Source: Slackia sp. (GTDB lineage: Bacteria; Actinomycetota; Coriobacteriia; Coriobacteriales; Eggerthellaceae). From it: a stretch of 63,938 nucleotides of DNA. Shown here in pieces: positions 44,053 to 52,509 of this stretch. The notes beneath the pieces are model-generated. The model was not told the DNA's origin. It saw only the letters and a list, made by a program, of their open reading frames with translations, and ran no database searches. A program made the position numbers and the translations under genes. Where the stretch lies: contig JARIED010000010.1 of assembly GCA_029266945.1 (NCBI GenBank), forward strand, positions 1 to 63,938. The letters run 5' to 3'. Position 1 is the first letter of the stretch, and every line of letters starts with the position of its first letter.

Positions 44053-44871
44053 GTGAGCGAAATCAAACAGGCGCCTGCAGCCTGCGTCCCGACGCCTTCT
44101 TCTGGGGAGTCGGAGGAAGAAACCAAGATCGCGGTCCAGAACCTCGACCTGTTCTACGGCGACTTCCACGCGCTGCATGGCGTGAATATGGACATTCCCG
44201 CTAATCAGATCACGGCATTCATCGGCCCTTCGGGCTGCGGTAAATCGACCCTGCTGCGAACGCTTAACCGCATGAACGACCTGGTCGAAGGCTGCCGCAT
44301 CGAGGGCGTCGTGGCTCTCGACGGCGAGAGCATTTACGCCAAAGGGACCGACGTCAACCATCTGCGCCGCCGCGTGGGCATGGTGTTCCAGAAACCCAAT
44401 CCTTTCCCCATGAGCGTCTATGACAACGTGGCTTTCGGACCGCGCACGCATGGCATCAAGGGTAAAGAAGAGCTCGACGCTATCGTCGAAAACGCCCTGC
44501 GCAAGGCCGCCATCTGGGACGAGCTCAAGGATCGACTCAAGAAGAGCGCCCTGGGCCTGTCCGGCGGCCAGCAGCAGCGTTTATGCATCGCCCGCGCTTT
44601 GGCCGTCGAGCCCGAGGTGCTTTTGATGGACGAAGCGACCAGCGCCCTCGACCCGCTTTCCACGGGCCGCATCGAGGACCTGGCTGTCGAGCTGAAGAAG
44701 GACTACACCGTCGTCATGGTCACCCACAACATGCAGCAGGCTGCGCGCATTTCCGACAAGTGCGCGTTCTTCCTGCTGGGCGACCTGGTGGAATACGGCG
44801 ACACGCAGATGCTGTTCAGTCACCCGGTTGATAAGCGTACCGAAGATTACATCACAGGAAGGTTCGGCTAA
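44053..44871 (+). CDS. pstB: Phosphate ABC transporter ATPase PstB
   Basis: 272-aa ATPase of the phosphate importer. Walker [10 protein letters not shown], the family-specific [14 protein letters not shown] after it, Q-loop [20 protein letters not shown], signature LSGGQQQR, Walker [14 protein letters not shown] and [18 protein letters not shown] switch. Start GTG 44053, 8 nt after AAAGGA; this leaves an unusual 30-residue Ala/Ser/Glu-rich lead before the ABC fold. phoU follows 4 bp after the stop. Confidence 0.96.
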   Translation: MSEIKQAPAACVPTPSSGESEEETKIAVQNLDLFYGDFHALHGVNMDIPANQITAFIGPSGCGKSTLLRTLNRMNDLVEGCRIEGVVALDGESIYAKGTDVNHLRRRVGMVFQKPNPFPMSVYDNVAFGPRTHGIKGKEELDAIVENALRKAAIWDELKDRLKKSALGLSGGQQQRLCIARALAVEPEVLLMDEATSALDPLSTGRIEDLAVELKKDYTVVMVTHNMQQAARISDKCAFFLLGDLVEYGDTQMLFSHPVDKRTEDYITGRFG

Positions 44872-44875
44872 GCCA

Positions 44876-45535
44876 ATGATGAGGACTGTTTTCCAGCATG
44901 AACTCTCGCTCCTCGACGCTCAGATGCTCGTTATGGCGTCGTCGATGGAGGAGGCCGTGGTTTCCGCGGTCAAGGTGATGGAGGAGCGCGACGAAGAGCT
45001 CGCCGCTCGCGTGATCGAGGGCGACGACGACATCGACCGCCAGGAGCGCGACGTCGAGAGCCTGTGTCTCAAGTTGCTGCTCACCCAGCAGCCCGTTGCG
45101 AGCGACTTGCGCCACGTCTCGTCCGCCCTTAAGATGGTCGGCGACATGGAGCGTATCGGCGACCAGGCGGCCGACATCTGCGATACCATGCTCGCGATCG
45201 ACGGCCCGATCGACGCCCGTCTGTCCAAGCACCTGCGCGGCATGGCCGAGCAGGCCTGCAATATGGTGCATGACGCGGTCGAGGCCTTCGTTGAAAGCGA
45301 CGTGGAGAAGGCCCGCGCGGTCATCGGGTCCGACGAGCAGGTCGACGAGCTGTTCTGTAAGGTGAAGAACGACGTGATCGCGGCAATCAAGGAGGACCCC
45401 GAGCCCGCCAACAGCCTGATCGAGGCGCTGATGGCGGCGAAATATCTCGAACGCATCGCCGACCATGCCGAAAACGTCGCGGAATGGGTCGAATACGGCC
45501 TGACGGGCATGCATAAAGGAGACTTGATCGGATGA
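44876..45535 (+). CDS. phoU: PhoU, phosphate signalling regulator
   Basis: 219-aa all-alpha protein with two three-helix PhoU repeats; each carries the acidic metal-binding motif (EERDEELAARVIEGDDDIDRQE region; SDEQVDEL; LERIADHAENVAEW). It links PstB to the histidine kinase and keeps it off when phosphate is plentiful. Start ATG 44876 (a second ATG follows at once). The stop TGA overlaps the response-regulator ATG (ATGA), indicating coupled translation. Confidence 0.94.
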   Translation: MMRTVFQHELSLLDAQMLVMASSMEEAVVSAVKVMEERDEELAARVIEGDDDIDRQERDVESLCLKLLLTQQPVASDLRHVSSALKMVGDMERIGDQAADICDTMLAIDGPIDARLSKHLRGMAEQACNMVHDAVEAFVESDVEKARAVIGSDEQVDELFCKVKNDVIAAIKEDPEPANSLIEALMAAKYLERIADHAENVAEWVEYGLTGMHKGDLIG

Positions 45536-46266
45536 TCTATTACCTCGAGGACGACGAACAGATTCGTAATCTGACGCTGTATACGCTGGCGCAGACAGGG
45601 CATGAGACGCGCGGATTCGCCTGCGCGAGCGAGCTGTACGAGGCGCTCGAACAGGCCGTGCCCGACCTGTTCATCCTCGATGTGATGCTCCCGGGCGAGG
45701 ACGGCATCTCGGTGCTCAAGAGGCTGCGAAGCCGCCCCGATACCGAAAACGTTCCCGTGATGATGCTCACGGCGAAATCCACCGAGTTCGACACGGTGCT
45801 CGGCCTCGATTCGGGCGCCGACGATTACCTGGCGAAGCCGTTCGGCATGATGGAGCTGCTTTCCCGCGTGAACGCGCTGCTGCGCCGCGTGCGCCGCGAC
45901 GCCGAGCTGGCCCGCCAGGCATCCGATGCGGCTTTGGATCGTTCCGACGCCGCCGAAAAGGCAGGCATCATGGACGCGGGCCCCATCCACCTGGATGCAG
46001 CGCGCTACGTGGTCGAGGTCGCGGGCGTCGAAGTGCGTCTGACGCACAAGGAGTTCGAGACCTTGCGCTTCCTCATGCACAACCGCGGCATCGTGGTATC
46101 GCGCGGCCAGCTGCTCGACCAGGTGTGGGGCTATGAGGTGGCGGGCGAGACCCGCACGGTCGATGCCCATATCCAGACGCTTCGCAAGAAGCTCGGCGAG
46201 GCCGACGCCCAGGCCGCTTCGCTCATCGAGACGGTGCGCGGCGTCGGTTACCGCATGAAGGGGTAG
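45532..46266 (+). CDS. OmpR-family response regulator (PhoB/PhoP role)
   Basis: 244 aa. Receiver domain residues 1-118 with phospho-acceptor Asp50 (LFILDVMLPG), Thr80 and Lys102 (DDYLAKPFG). The winged-helix DNA-binding domain follows after a charged linker (RLTHKEFETLRFLM, WGYEVAGETRTVDAHIQTLRKKL, GVGYRMKG). From its place in the pst operon and the 11-bp repeats upstream of pstS it should be the phosphate regulator. That is inference from context, not from sequence specificity. Confidence 0.93.
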   Translation: MIYYLEDDEQIRNLTLYTLAQTGHETRGFACASELYEALEQAVPDLFILDVMLPGEDGISVLKRLRSRPDTENVPVMMLTAKSTEFDTVLGLDSGADDYLAKPFGMMELLSRVNALLRRVRRDAELARQASDAALDRSDAAEKAGIMDAGPIHLDAARYVVEVAGVEVRLTHKEFETLRFLMHNRGIVVSRGQLLDQVWGYEVAGETRTVDAHIQTLRKKLGEADAQAASLIETVRGVGYRMKG

Positions 46267-46268
46267 CC

Positions 46269-47723
46269 ATGGTTTCTTCCGAAGAAACGGTCCTGCGCCA
46301 AGGCAGGGCGGACGAGCGCGGCTCCAAGAAGGGGCCGCGCCGTTCGTTGTCGCGCACGATTGCGTGCACGGTCATGGCCGCCACCGCGGGCGTGGCCATC
46401 GTGTGCGTCGTCCTGTTCGCGATCGCCTTCTATTACGTGGTGGACGAACGCGCCGCCAGCGATCTCGAAGCCGAGTGCGAGGCCTTCGTCACCGTGCTCG
46501 ACACGAAGGGCGGCGACAGGCAGACCACCCTGGAGCTGTTGCGTTACGACGCGGCGGTCGTTCCCGCCGATACCAGGGTCACGCTCATCGGCGAGGACGG
46601 ATCGGTGCTGTTCGACAACCGGGCCGATGCGGCCGCGTTGGACAACCACGCCATGCGCCCCGAGGTCATCCAGGCCATGCAGACGGGCGAGGGCCGATCG
46701 GGCCGCTATTCCGACACGCTGCAGAAGGAAACGCTGTATCACTGCATCCGCCTGCAGGAAGGCTCGATCCTGCGCCTGGCCGTCACTCAGGCCAGCGTAT
46801 GGGGCGTGCTGCAGTCGCTGTTCGTGCCCTACGTGCTGGCGCTGATCGCCGCGGTGCTCGCGGCCCTTGCGGCTGCGTGGGCGATCTCGCGCAAGATTGC
46901 ATCGGAGTTTTCCGCAGTCGACCTTGACCGCCCGCTTCAAAACGAAGCGCCCCAGGAGCTGGTGCCGTTGCTCGACCGCCTCGAGGCACAGAAGAAGAGC
47001 ATCGACGCCCAGGCCGCCGAGCGACGCCGCTTCACGGCGAACGTGTCGCACGAGCTGAAAACCCCGCTCACGGTCATTTCCGGCTATGCCGAGATCATCG
47101 ACCGGGGCATCGCGCGGCCTGAAGACGTGCAGCGTTTCGTGGGATTGATCCACGACGAGGCGCAGCGCATGAAGACCTTGGTCGACGAGCTGCTCACGCT
47201 GTCGCGACTCGACGACGCGCAAGACCTCGCTGAAAGCATGGCGCTCGACATGTGCCAGGACGTCTCGCTGTTCAAGGTGGCCCGCTCGGTGGTCGGCAGG
47301 CTCGAGCCGTCGGCCGCGCGCCGCAGCGTGACGCTGCGCGTGGACGCCCCCGGCGACGAGGTGTCCGACATTCTAGTGAAGGGCAACGCCCGCATGCTCG
47401 AGGAGATGACGCGCAATCTGGTGGAAAATGCCATCAGATACAACGTCGAAGGCGGCAGCGTCACGGTGTCGGTGTCGCGCGACCGCCGCGGCGCTCCGAT
47501 GCTGCGCGTGGTCGACACGGGCGTAGGCATTCCTCCCGACCTGCGCGAAAAGGTGTTCGAGCGCTTCTTCTGCGTGGACGAGAGCCGTTCGAAGGAAACG
47601 GGCGGCACGGGCCTCGGCCTGGCCATAGTCAAGCACGCGGCCCAGCTTCACGGAGCCGCGGTGCGCGTCTACGGCAACGACCCGCGTGGAAGCATCTTCG
47701 AAGTGACATTCCCCCTTGCCTAG
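46269..47723 (+). CDS. Sensor histidine kinase (PhoR role)
   Basis: 484 aa. One helix near residues 35-60, an outside domain of about 110 residues (to about 175), a second helix, then HisKA with phospho-acceptor His near 261 (NVSHELKTPLTVISGYAE) and HATPase_c with N box NLVENAIRYN, G1 VVDTGVGIPP and G2 GGTGLGLAIVKH. Two base pairs after the regulator gene, same operon. The presence of a real extracellular domain differs from E. coli PhoR, whose outside part is tiny. Terminator follows. Confidence 0.93.
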   Translation: MVSSEETVLRQGRADERGSKKGPRRSLSRTIACTVMAATAGVAIVCVVLFAIAFYYVVDERAASDLEAECEAFVTVLDTKGGDRQTTLELLRYDAAVVPADTRVTLIGEDGSVLFDNRADAAALDNHAMRPEVIQAMQTGEGRSGRYSDTLQKETLYHCIRLQEGSILRLAVTQASVWGVLQSLFVPYVLALIAAVLAALAAAWAISRKIASEFSAVDLDRPLQNEAPQELVPLLDRLEAQKKSIDAQAAERRRFTANVSHELKTPLTVISGYAEIIDRGIARPEDVQRFVGLIHDEAQRMKTLVDELLTLSRLDDAQDLAESMALDMCQDVSLFKVARSVVGRLEPSAARRSVTLRVDAPGDEVSDILVKGNARMLEEMTRNLVENAIRYNVEGGSVTVSVSRDRRGAPMLRVVDTGVGIPPDLREKVFERFFCVDESRSKETGGTGLGLAIVKHAAQLHGAAVRVYGNDPRGSIFEVTFPLA

Positions 47724-47730
47724 GGCTTCG

Positions 47731-47757
47731 AGGGCCGGCTTATGCCGGCCCTTTTTC
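47731..47757 (+). terminator. Terminator of the pst-pho operon
   Basis: Perfect 9-bp arms AGGGCCGGC / GCCGGCCCT, TTAT loop, five Ts. Confidence 0.9.
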
Positions 47758-47859
47758 GCGCCCTCGTCTACACCCGCCCTCGAACCGTCGATCTTTTCGA
47801 AATGATCCGTATGCCGGGTGCTTGATTTTCGGCTGTGGGATAAACTGGCGTCTAAGTTT

Positions 47860-47899
47860 CATCCGCCCTGATTTCGGGGGTCCGAAGGCCGGGCGGATG
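47860..47899 (+). promoter_or_regulatory. Two-tier hairpin in the xpt leader
   Basis: Perfect outer stem CATCCGCCC (47860-47868) with GGGCGGATG (47891-47899), internal loops of 4 nt on each side, inner stem TTCGG/CCGAA closed by GGGT. It ends 38 nt before the GTG of xpt. No T run follows, so it is an RNA structure or protein site rather than a terminator. It does not show the purine-riboswitch core. The rest of the 214-bp gap holds no gene. Confidence 0.45.
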
Positions 47900-47937
47900 C
47901 TGTTCGAATGACGCAGTTTGAGGAAAGGCGGAGCAGG

Positions 47938-48573
47938 GTGAAGCTTCTGGAAGAGCGCATTGCTCGCGACGGCGTGGTCAAGGCTGAAGGGGTTTTGAAG
48001 GTCGACAGCTTCTTGAATCATCAGATGGACATCGACCTGTTCAACGAGATGGGTGCCGAGTTCAAGAGGCTTTTCGCCGATGCGCCCATCAATAAGATCC
48101 TGACAATCGAGGCGTCGGGCATCGGTATCGCCGCCATCGCGGCGCAGCATTTCGGCGTGCCCGTGGTGTTCGCGAAGAAGTCGCAGAGCATCAATCTGGA
48201 CGGCGACATATACTCCACGCGCATCCAGAGCTTTACGCACGGTAAAGTGTTCAACGTGATCGTGTCGAAGAAGTTCATCGGTCCGGACGACCGCGTGCTG
48301 ATCATCGATGACTTCCTGGCCAATGGCTGCGCGCTTGACGGCCTGATCGACATCGTCGAATCGGCCGGAGCGACGGTCGAGGGCATCGGCATCGCGATTG
48401 AGAAGGGCTTCCAGCCCGGCGGCAAGAACCTGCGCGAGCGCGGCTACCGCCTGGAGTCGCTGGCTATCGTCGATTCGATGGACCCCGGCACGGGGGCGCT
48501 GAAGTTTCGCGACCAGTGGCCGAGCGAAGGCGACGCGCAGGTCTTCGGCGTGGTCGAGACCATCGAGGCATAG
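47938..48573 (+). CDS. xpt: Xanthine phosphoribosyltransferase
   Basis: Converts xanthine and PRPP to XMP in purine salvage. 211 aa from the chosen start, begins [22 protein letters not shown], matching where Bacillus Xpt starts; GTG 47938 follows AAAGGCGGAG. An upstream ATG at 47908 would add ten unconserved residues. The PRPP loop [17 protein letters not shown] and the xanthine-site FLNHQMD stretch are visible. The permease gene follows 6 bp after the stop, the familiar xpt-pbuX pairing. Confidence 0.94.
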   Translation: MKLLEERIARDGVVKAEGVLKVDSFLNHQMDIDLFNEMGAEFKRLFADAPINKILTIEASGIGIAAIAAQHFGVPVVFAKKSQSINLDGDIYSTRIQSFTHGKVFNVIVSKKFIGPDDRVLIIDDFLANGCALDGLIDIVESAGATVEGIGIAIEKGFQPGGKNLRERGYRLESLAIVDSMDPGTGALKFRDQWPSEGDAQVFGVVETIEA

Positions 48574-48579
48574 CCGCCT

Positions 48580-50031
48580 ATGAAACAATTCGATCACGCG
48601 GAGCTCTATAAGCTCGACGGCGACGTGCCCCTGCTTCGTTCCGTTCCCTACGGCGTCCAGCATATCCTGGCGATGTTCGTGGCCAACCTCGCTCCGATTT
48701 TCATCGTGGCGGGCGTCGCGGGCCTCGACGACGGCATGACGGGTTCGCTCGTCCAAAGCGCCATGCTGATCGCCGGCATCGGCACGCTGATCCAGCTGTT
48801 CCCCCTGTGGAGGCTGGGTAGCGGCCTGCCGATCGTCATGGGCATCAGCTTCACGTTCGTCACGGTGCTGTGCGGCATCGCGGCCACGTACGGCTACAAC
48901 GCCGCCATCGGCGCCATCATGGTGGGCGGCATTATTGAAGGCGTGCTGGGCCTGTTCGCCAAGTATTGGCGGCGCATCATTTCGCCGATCGTGGCCGCCG
49001 TGGTGGTGACCGCCATCGGATTCTCGCTGCTCAACGTGGGCGCCGCATCGTTCGGCGGCGGCAATGGCGCGTCCGATTTCGGCTCGCCGCAGAATATCGC
49101 CTTGGGCAGCATCGCGCTGGTGTCGTGCCTGGTGTTCCAGGTTGCGGCGAAGGGCAAGACCAAGCAGCTTTCGGTGCTGTTCGGCCTGGTGATCGGCTAT
49201 ATCGTCGCGCTGCTCATGGGCGCGGTCGACTTGAGCGGGTTCGCGCAGGCTAGGCCCTTTGCGCTGCCGCAGTTCATGCCGTTCACGCCCGAGTTTGAGC
49301 CCTCGGCCATCATCGCGGTCACGTTGATCTTCCTGGTGTCTGCCACCGAGACGATCGGCGACACGTCGGCAATCTCGATGGCGGGCCTGCGCCGCGAAGT
49401 GCGCGAGAAAGAGCTTTCCGGCTCGATCGCCTGCGACGGTTTCGTCAGCTCGCTTTCAGCCTGCTTCGGCTGCCTTCCGATCACGTCGTTCAGCCAGAAC
49501 GTTGGCCTGGTGGCCATGACGAAGGTGGTCAACCGCAAGGCCATCGCCACGGGCGCCGTCATCATGATCATGGCGGGCTTCCTGCCGATCATCGGCGTGG
49601 CATTCTCGTCTTTGCCCGAGGCCGTGCTGGGCGGCTGCACCATCATGATGTTCGGCAACATCATCGTGAGCGGCTTCCAGATGATCGCCCGCGCCGGGTT
49701 CACGCAGCGCAATATCCTGATCGCTGCGCTTTCGCTGTCGATCGGCATCGGCTTCACCCAGGTATCCGACATCTTCGTTCTGTTGCCTGAGATGTTGCGC
49801 AATGTTTTCGCCGACAATTGCGTGGCCGTGGTGTTTCTGGTGGCGGTTGTCGCGAACGTGGTGTTGCCGAAGACCATCTCGATCGACGGCGCCGAACTTG
49901 CCGGCGAAGCCGAGCAACGGCAGGCGGATGAGTTGGCCGAAGCCGAGGACGGATGTCCGACGAGGACTGAAAAGACGCCTGATGCGGCATGTGATGCGTC
50001 GGGCGGCAAGGGCTGCGGCGCGTCGGTCTAG
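48580..50031 (+). CDS. pbuX: Xanthine/uracil permease (NCS2 family)
   Basis: 483-aa, about fourteen-helix nucleobase transporter. PYGVQHILAMFVANLAPIF is the family's helix 1; the substrate motif region reads SATETIGDTSAISMAG, and the NCS2 signature is near SFSQNVGLVAMTKVVNRK with an ITSFSQN. Linkage to xpt makes xanthine the likely substrate. The last 45 residues are a hydrophilic, Cys-containing cytoplasmic tail not usual in the family. ATG 48580. Terminator after the stop. Confidence 0.93.
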   Translation: MKQFDHAELYKLDGDVPLLRSVPYGVQHILAMFVANLAPIFIVAGVAGLDDGMTGSLVQSAMLIAGIGTLIQLFPLWRLGSGLPIVMGISFTFVTVLCGIAATYGYNAAIGAIMVGGIIEGVLGLFAKYWRRIISPIVAAVVVTAIGFSLLNVGAASFGGGNGASDFGSPQNIALGSIALVSCLVFQVAAKGKTKQLSVLFGLVIGYIVALLMGAVDLSGFAQARPFALPQFMPFTPEFEPSAIIAVTLIFLVSATETIGDTSAISMAGLRREVREKELSGSIACDGFVSSLSACFGCLPITSFSQNVGLVAMTKVVNRKAIATGAVIMIMAGFLPIIGVAFSSLPEAVLGGCTIMMFGNIIVSGFQMIARAGFTQRNILIAALSLSIGIGFTQVSDIFVLLPEMLRNVFADNCVAVVFLVAVVANVVLPKTISIDGAELAGEAEQRQADELAEAEDGCPTRTEKTPDAACDASGGKGCGASV

Positions 50032-50070
50032 GGCCCGCGTTGTCTGCGCGCACGCTCTCGAAGAGGCGAG

Positions 50071-50105
50071 AAAAGCCCGCTGGAGATGTCCGGCGGGCTT
50101 TTGTT
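50071..50105 (+). terminator. Terminator of xpt-pbuX
   Basis: Thirteen-bp stem AAAAGCCCGCTGG / CCGGCGGGCTTTT (one G-T pair), 6-nt loop, then GTTCGTTC. Closely related to the one at 52443-52473. Confidence 0.9.
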
Positions 50106-50357
50106 CGTTCGGCGAGGATGTATGCTCTCGGGCGAGCTGTTGCCGCCCGCCGCTTGCGGCGGGGTTGTGCGTATGCGATCCTCGCATCTGTGACTAGCAT
50201 GAGTCGAAGCGTGCGCGGCCAAGACTGCGCAGCCCGACTTATCGAATCGAGGCTCCTGGGCGTTTTGTGTGCAAACGGTTACGCGCTGGCAATCAAACAG
50301 TGGAAAATCCTGAGCGATTGAATCCCATCTGTAGAATAAGACATTACATCTTGATAG

Positions 50358-50371
50358 GAAAAACGTTTTTC
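50358..50371. promoter_or_regulatory. Palindrome in front of the MFS-CBS remnant
   Basis: Perfect 14-bp palindrome GAAAAACGTTTTTC, 16 bp before ATG 50388 and 20 bp after a TAGAAT that could be a -10. Fits a repressor site. Confidence 0.4.
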
Positions 50372-50387
50372 AACAGGGGCTAACGTA

Positions 50388-52306
50388 TGAGTTTCATGGC
50401 CTTGCCCGCAATGACCCGGTCATCGTGTCGGTGCTGCTCGCCGGCACGTTGCTCGCGGTTTTGAACCAGACGCTTCTTTCGCCGGCCCTACCCGCCATCA
50501 TGAGCGGCTTGCAGGTCGATGCGACCACGGTGCAGTGGCTCACGTCGGGCTATCTGCTGGTCGAAGCAGTAGTCATTCCGCTCGCGGCGTTTCTTATCGG
50601 CCGCTTCGCCACCAGACAGCTGTTCATCAGGCTTGAGCCTTTTCACGGCAGGTAGCTTTCTCGCGGCCATAGCGCCGCATTTCAGCGTGCAAGCGGCATG
50701 CACGGGCATGGTCGTGCCCATGGTCATGACCGTTATCCTGCTGGTCATTCCGCGCGAGAAGCGCGGTCAAGTCATGGGCGTCATCGGCCTGACCATCGGC
50801 TTCGCGCCTGCCGTCGGCCCGTCCGTCGCAGGCATATTGGTCGATTCGGTAGGCTGGCGCGCCTTGTTCGTGATCGTCACCGTGCTCTCGGTGCTCGTGC
50901 TGCTGTTTGCAATCAAGGTACTGCGCAACTACGGCAGCTTCGAGCGTTCGAAGTTCGACGTCGTGTCGGTGCTGCTTTCTTCGGTGGGCTTGGCATGCCT
51001 GTTCTACGGCCTCTCGACGTTTTCTTCGAGCGATAACCTGTTGGTCACGGGCGCGCTCGTGGTCACGGGCCTGTACGTGCGTCGTCAGTTCACGCTGTCC
51101 GAGCCCATGCTCAAGATCGGCATCCTGAAAACGCGCAAATACGCGCTCACTGTTTCCGTCGTGGTGCTCATCCAGGTCTCGCTCGTAGGCGTCGGCGTGA
51201 TCACGCCGCTGTATATCCAGGGCGTCTGCGGGTATTCGGCTACCGCTTCGGGCGTGGCCATGCTGCCCGGCGCTTTGGTCGGCACGGCGCTCGGCCTGGT
51301 CGCGGACCGCCTGTTCGACCGCTGCGGTGTGCGCCGCGTTGCCATTCCCGGATTCGTCGTCACGATGTTCGGCGCGGTCGGCCTGGTGCTGTTGGGCATG
51401 GATAGCGACATAGTCGTCATCACCGTGGTGTATGCTGTGCTGACCGCCGGTCTTCAGTTCGCCATGACTCCGATCAACGCCTGGGGTCTCAATTCGCTCG
51501 ATAACAGCGTGCTGCAGCATGCGCAGGGCCTGTCGAATACGTTCAACCAGGTAACGGCTTCGTTCGGTACGGCGCTGCTCGTGTCCGTTTCTGCATTCGG
51601 CCCGATGGTTGCTCCCGTCGCGGAGCCGCAGGCCTAGGCGTTCGCCGGATACCATCTGGCGTTTTGCACCACGGCGTCGCTGCTCGCGGTGGCGTTCATC
51701 GTGGTGGTCTTTTTCGTGCGCGGCGATAAGAAGCGCGCAGCTGTGTCGGCCGCCGACCAGGCCGCCGTTTCCGACCCCACGTGGAAAACCGCCCATGTAG
51801 GCCACGTGAGGTCAACCGCCGCCTGGCGTGACGCCGCGGCGCAAGTCGATTATAAGGACTTGAAGGTCCGCCATGCCATGACCACCGATCCAGCGTATGT
51901 AACGGTCGAGGCCCCGATTCGCGACGTGGTGCGCCTGCTGGCCGCCACTGAGACGAGCGGCGTGCCTGTGGTGGATGGCTCGCATCACGTTGTCGGCTTC
52001 GTGTCCGACGGCGATGTGGCGTCGTATCTGGGTCGCAACGAATCGTCGTTGTTCGACGCGGCGCTCAATCTGTATCGTTTCGTCGACGACGATCCGCAGC
52101 TGCGCCTTGCGCGCATGCTCGACCTGAACGTCATGGATATGGCTGCGCGCCATGTCGTGGCCGTCGAGCCGGGCGACTCGCTCGACGAGGCGTGCCACAT
52201 GCTGGCGGCCAAGCGTATAAAGAAGGTGCCCGTCGTGGAGGACGGCGTGCTGGTCGGCTCGCTTTCGCGCCGCAACATCGTGCAGGCGGCCGCCGCGGGC
52301 CTGTAG
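50388..52306 (+). pseudogene. DHA2-type MFS transporter fused to CBS pair, broken
   Basis: Original protein: fourteen-helix EmrB/QacA-like MFS then two CBS domains. ATG 50388 reads MSF, and one lost base shifts to GLARNDPVIVSVLLAGTLLAV. A second shift occurs near 50625 (ATRQLFI to LSLFTAGSFLAA), about ten residues are missing after IAPHF, and TAG at 51635-51637 cuts the last helix. The same frame continues (AFAGYHLAFCTTASLL) into a linker and two CBS units (HAMTTDPAYVTVEAPIRDVV, then NVMDMAARHVVAVEPGDSLDEA) to the TAG at 52306. Four lesions, so non-functional. The CBS part alone could be translated only from an internal start. Confidence 0.88.
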
Positions 52307-52442
52307 GCTTCGGCCTGTCGCGCCCTTCGCTCGAATGCGCGGAGGGCGCTGCGTTTCGGCCCGTTGGCCGTCGGCGCGTCGAGGCGCGAGGGACGCCTGG
52401 GCAGAGATGAGGCTTTCGGTTGCTTGGAGTTTCGCGCATCGA

Positions 52443-52478
52443 AAAAGCCCGCCGGGATTCCCGGCGGGCTTTTGTTCG
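52443..52478. terminator. Bidirectional terminator
   Basis: Perfect 14-bp stem AAAAGCCCGCCGGG / CCCGGCGGGCTTTT, loop ATT, T-rich on both strands, between the convergent MFS-CBS remnant and the dipeptidase gene. Confidence 0.9.
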
Positions 52479-52509
52479 TTCAGGCGTATGCGCGTCGCGT
52501 GTCTTCGCG

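Noticed and set aside
47760..47937. Guanine/xanthine riboswitch before xpt
   Set aside because: GTTTCATCC resembles GTTTCTACC, but the TATA pairing region, the second loop with CCGTAAAT and the closing GACTA are missing.
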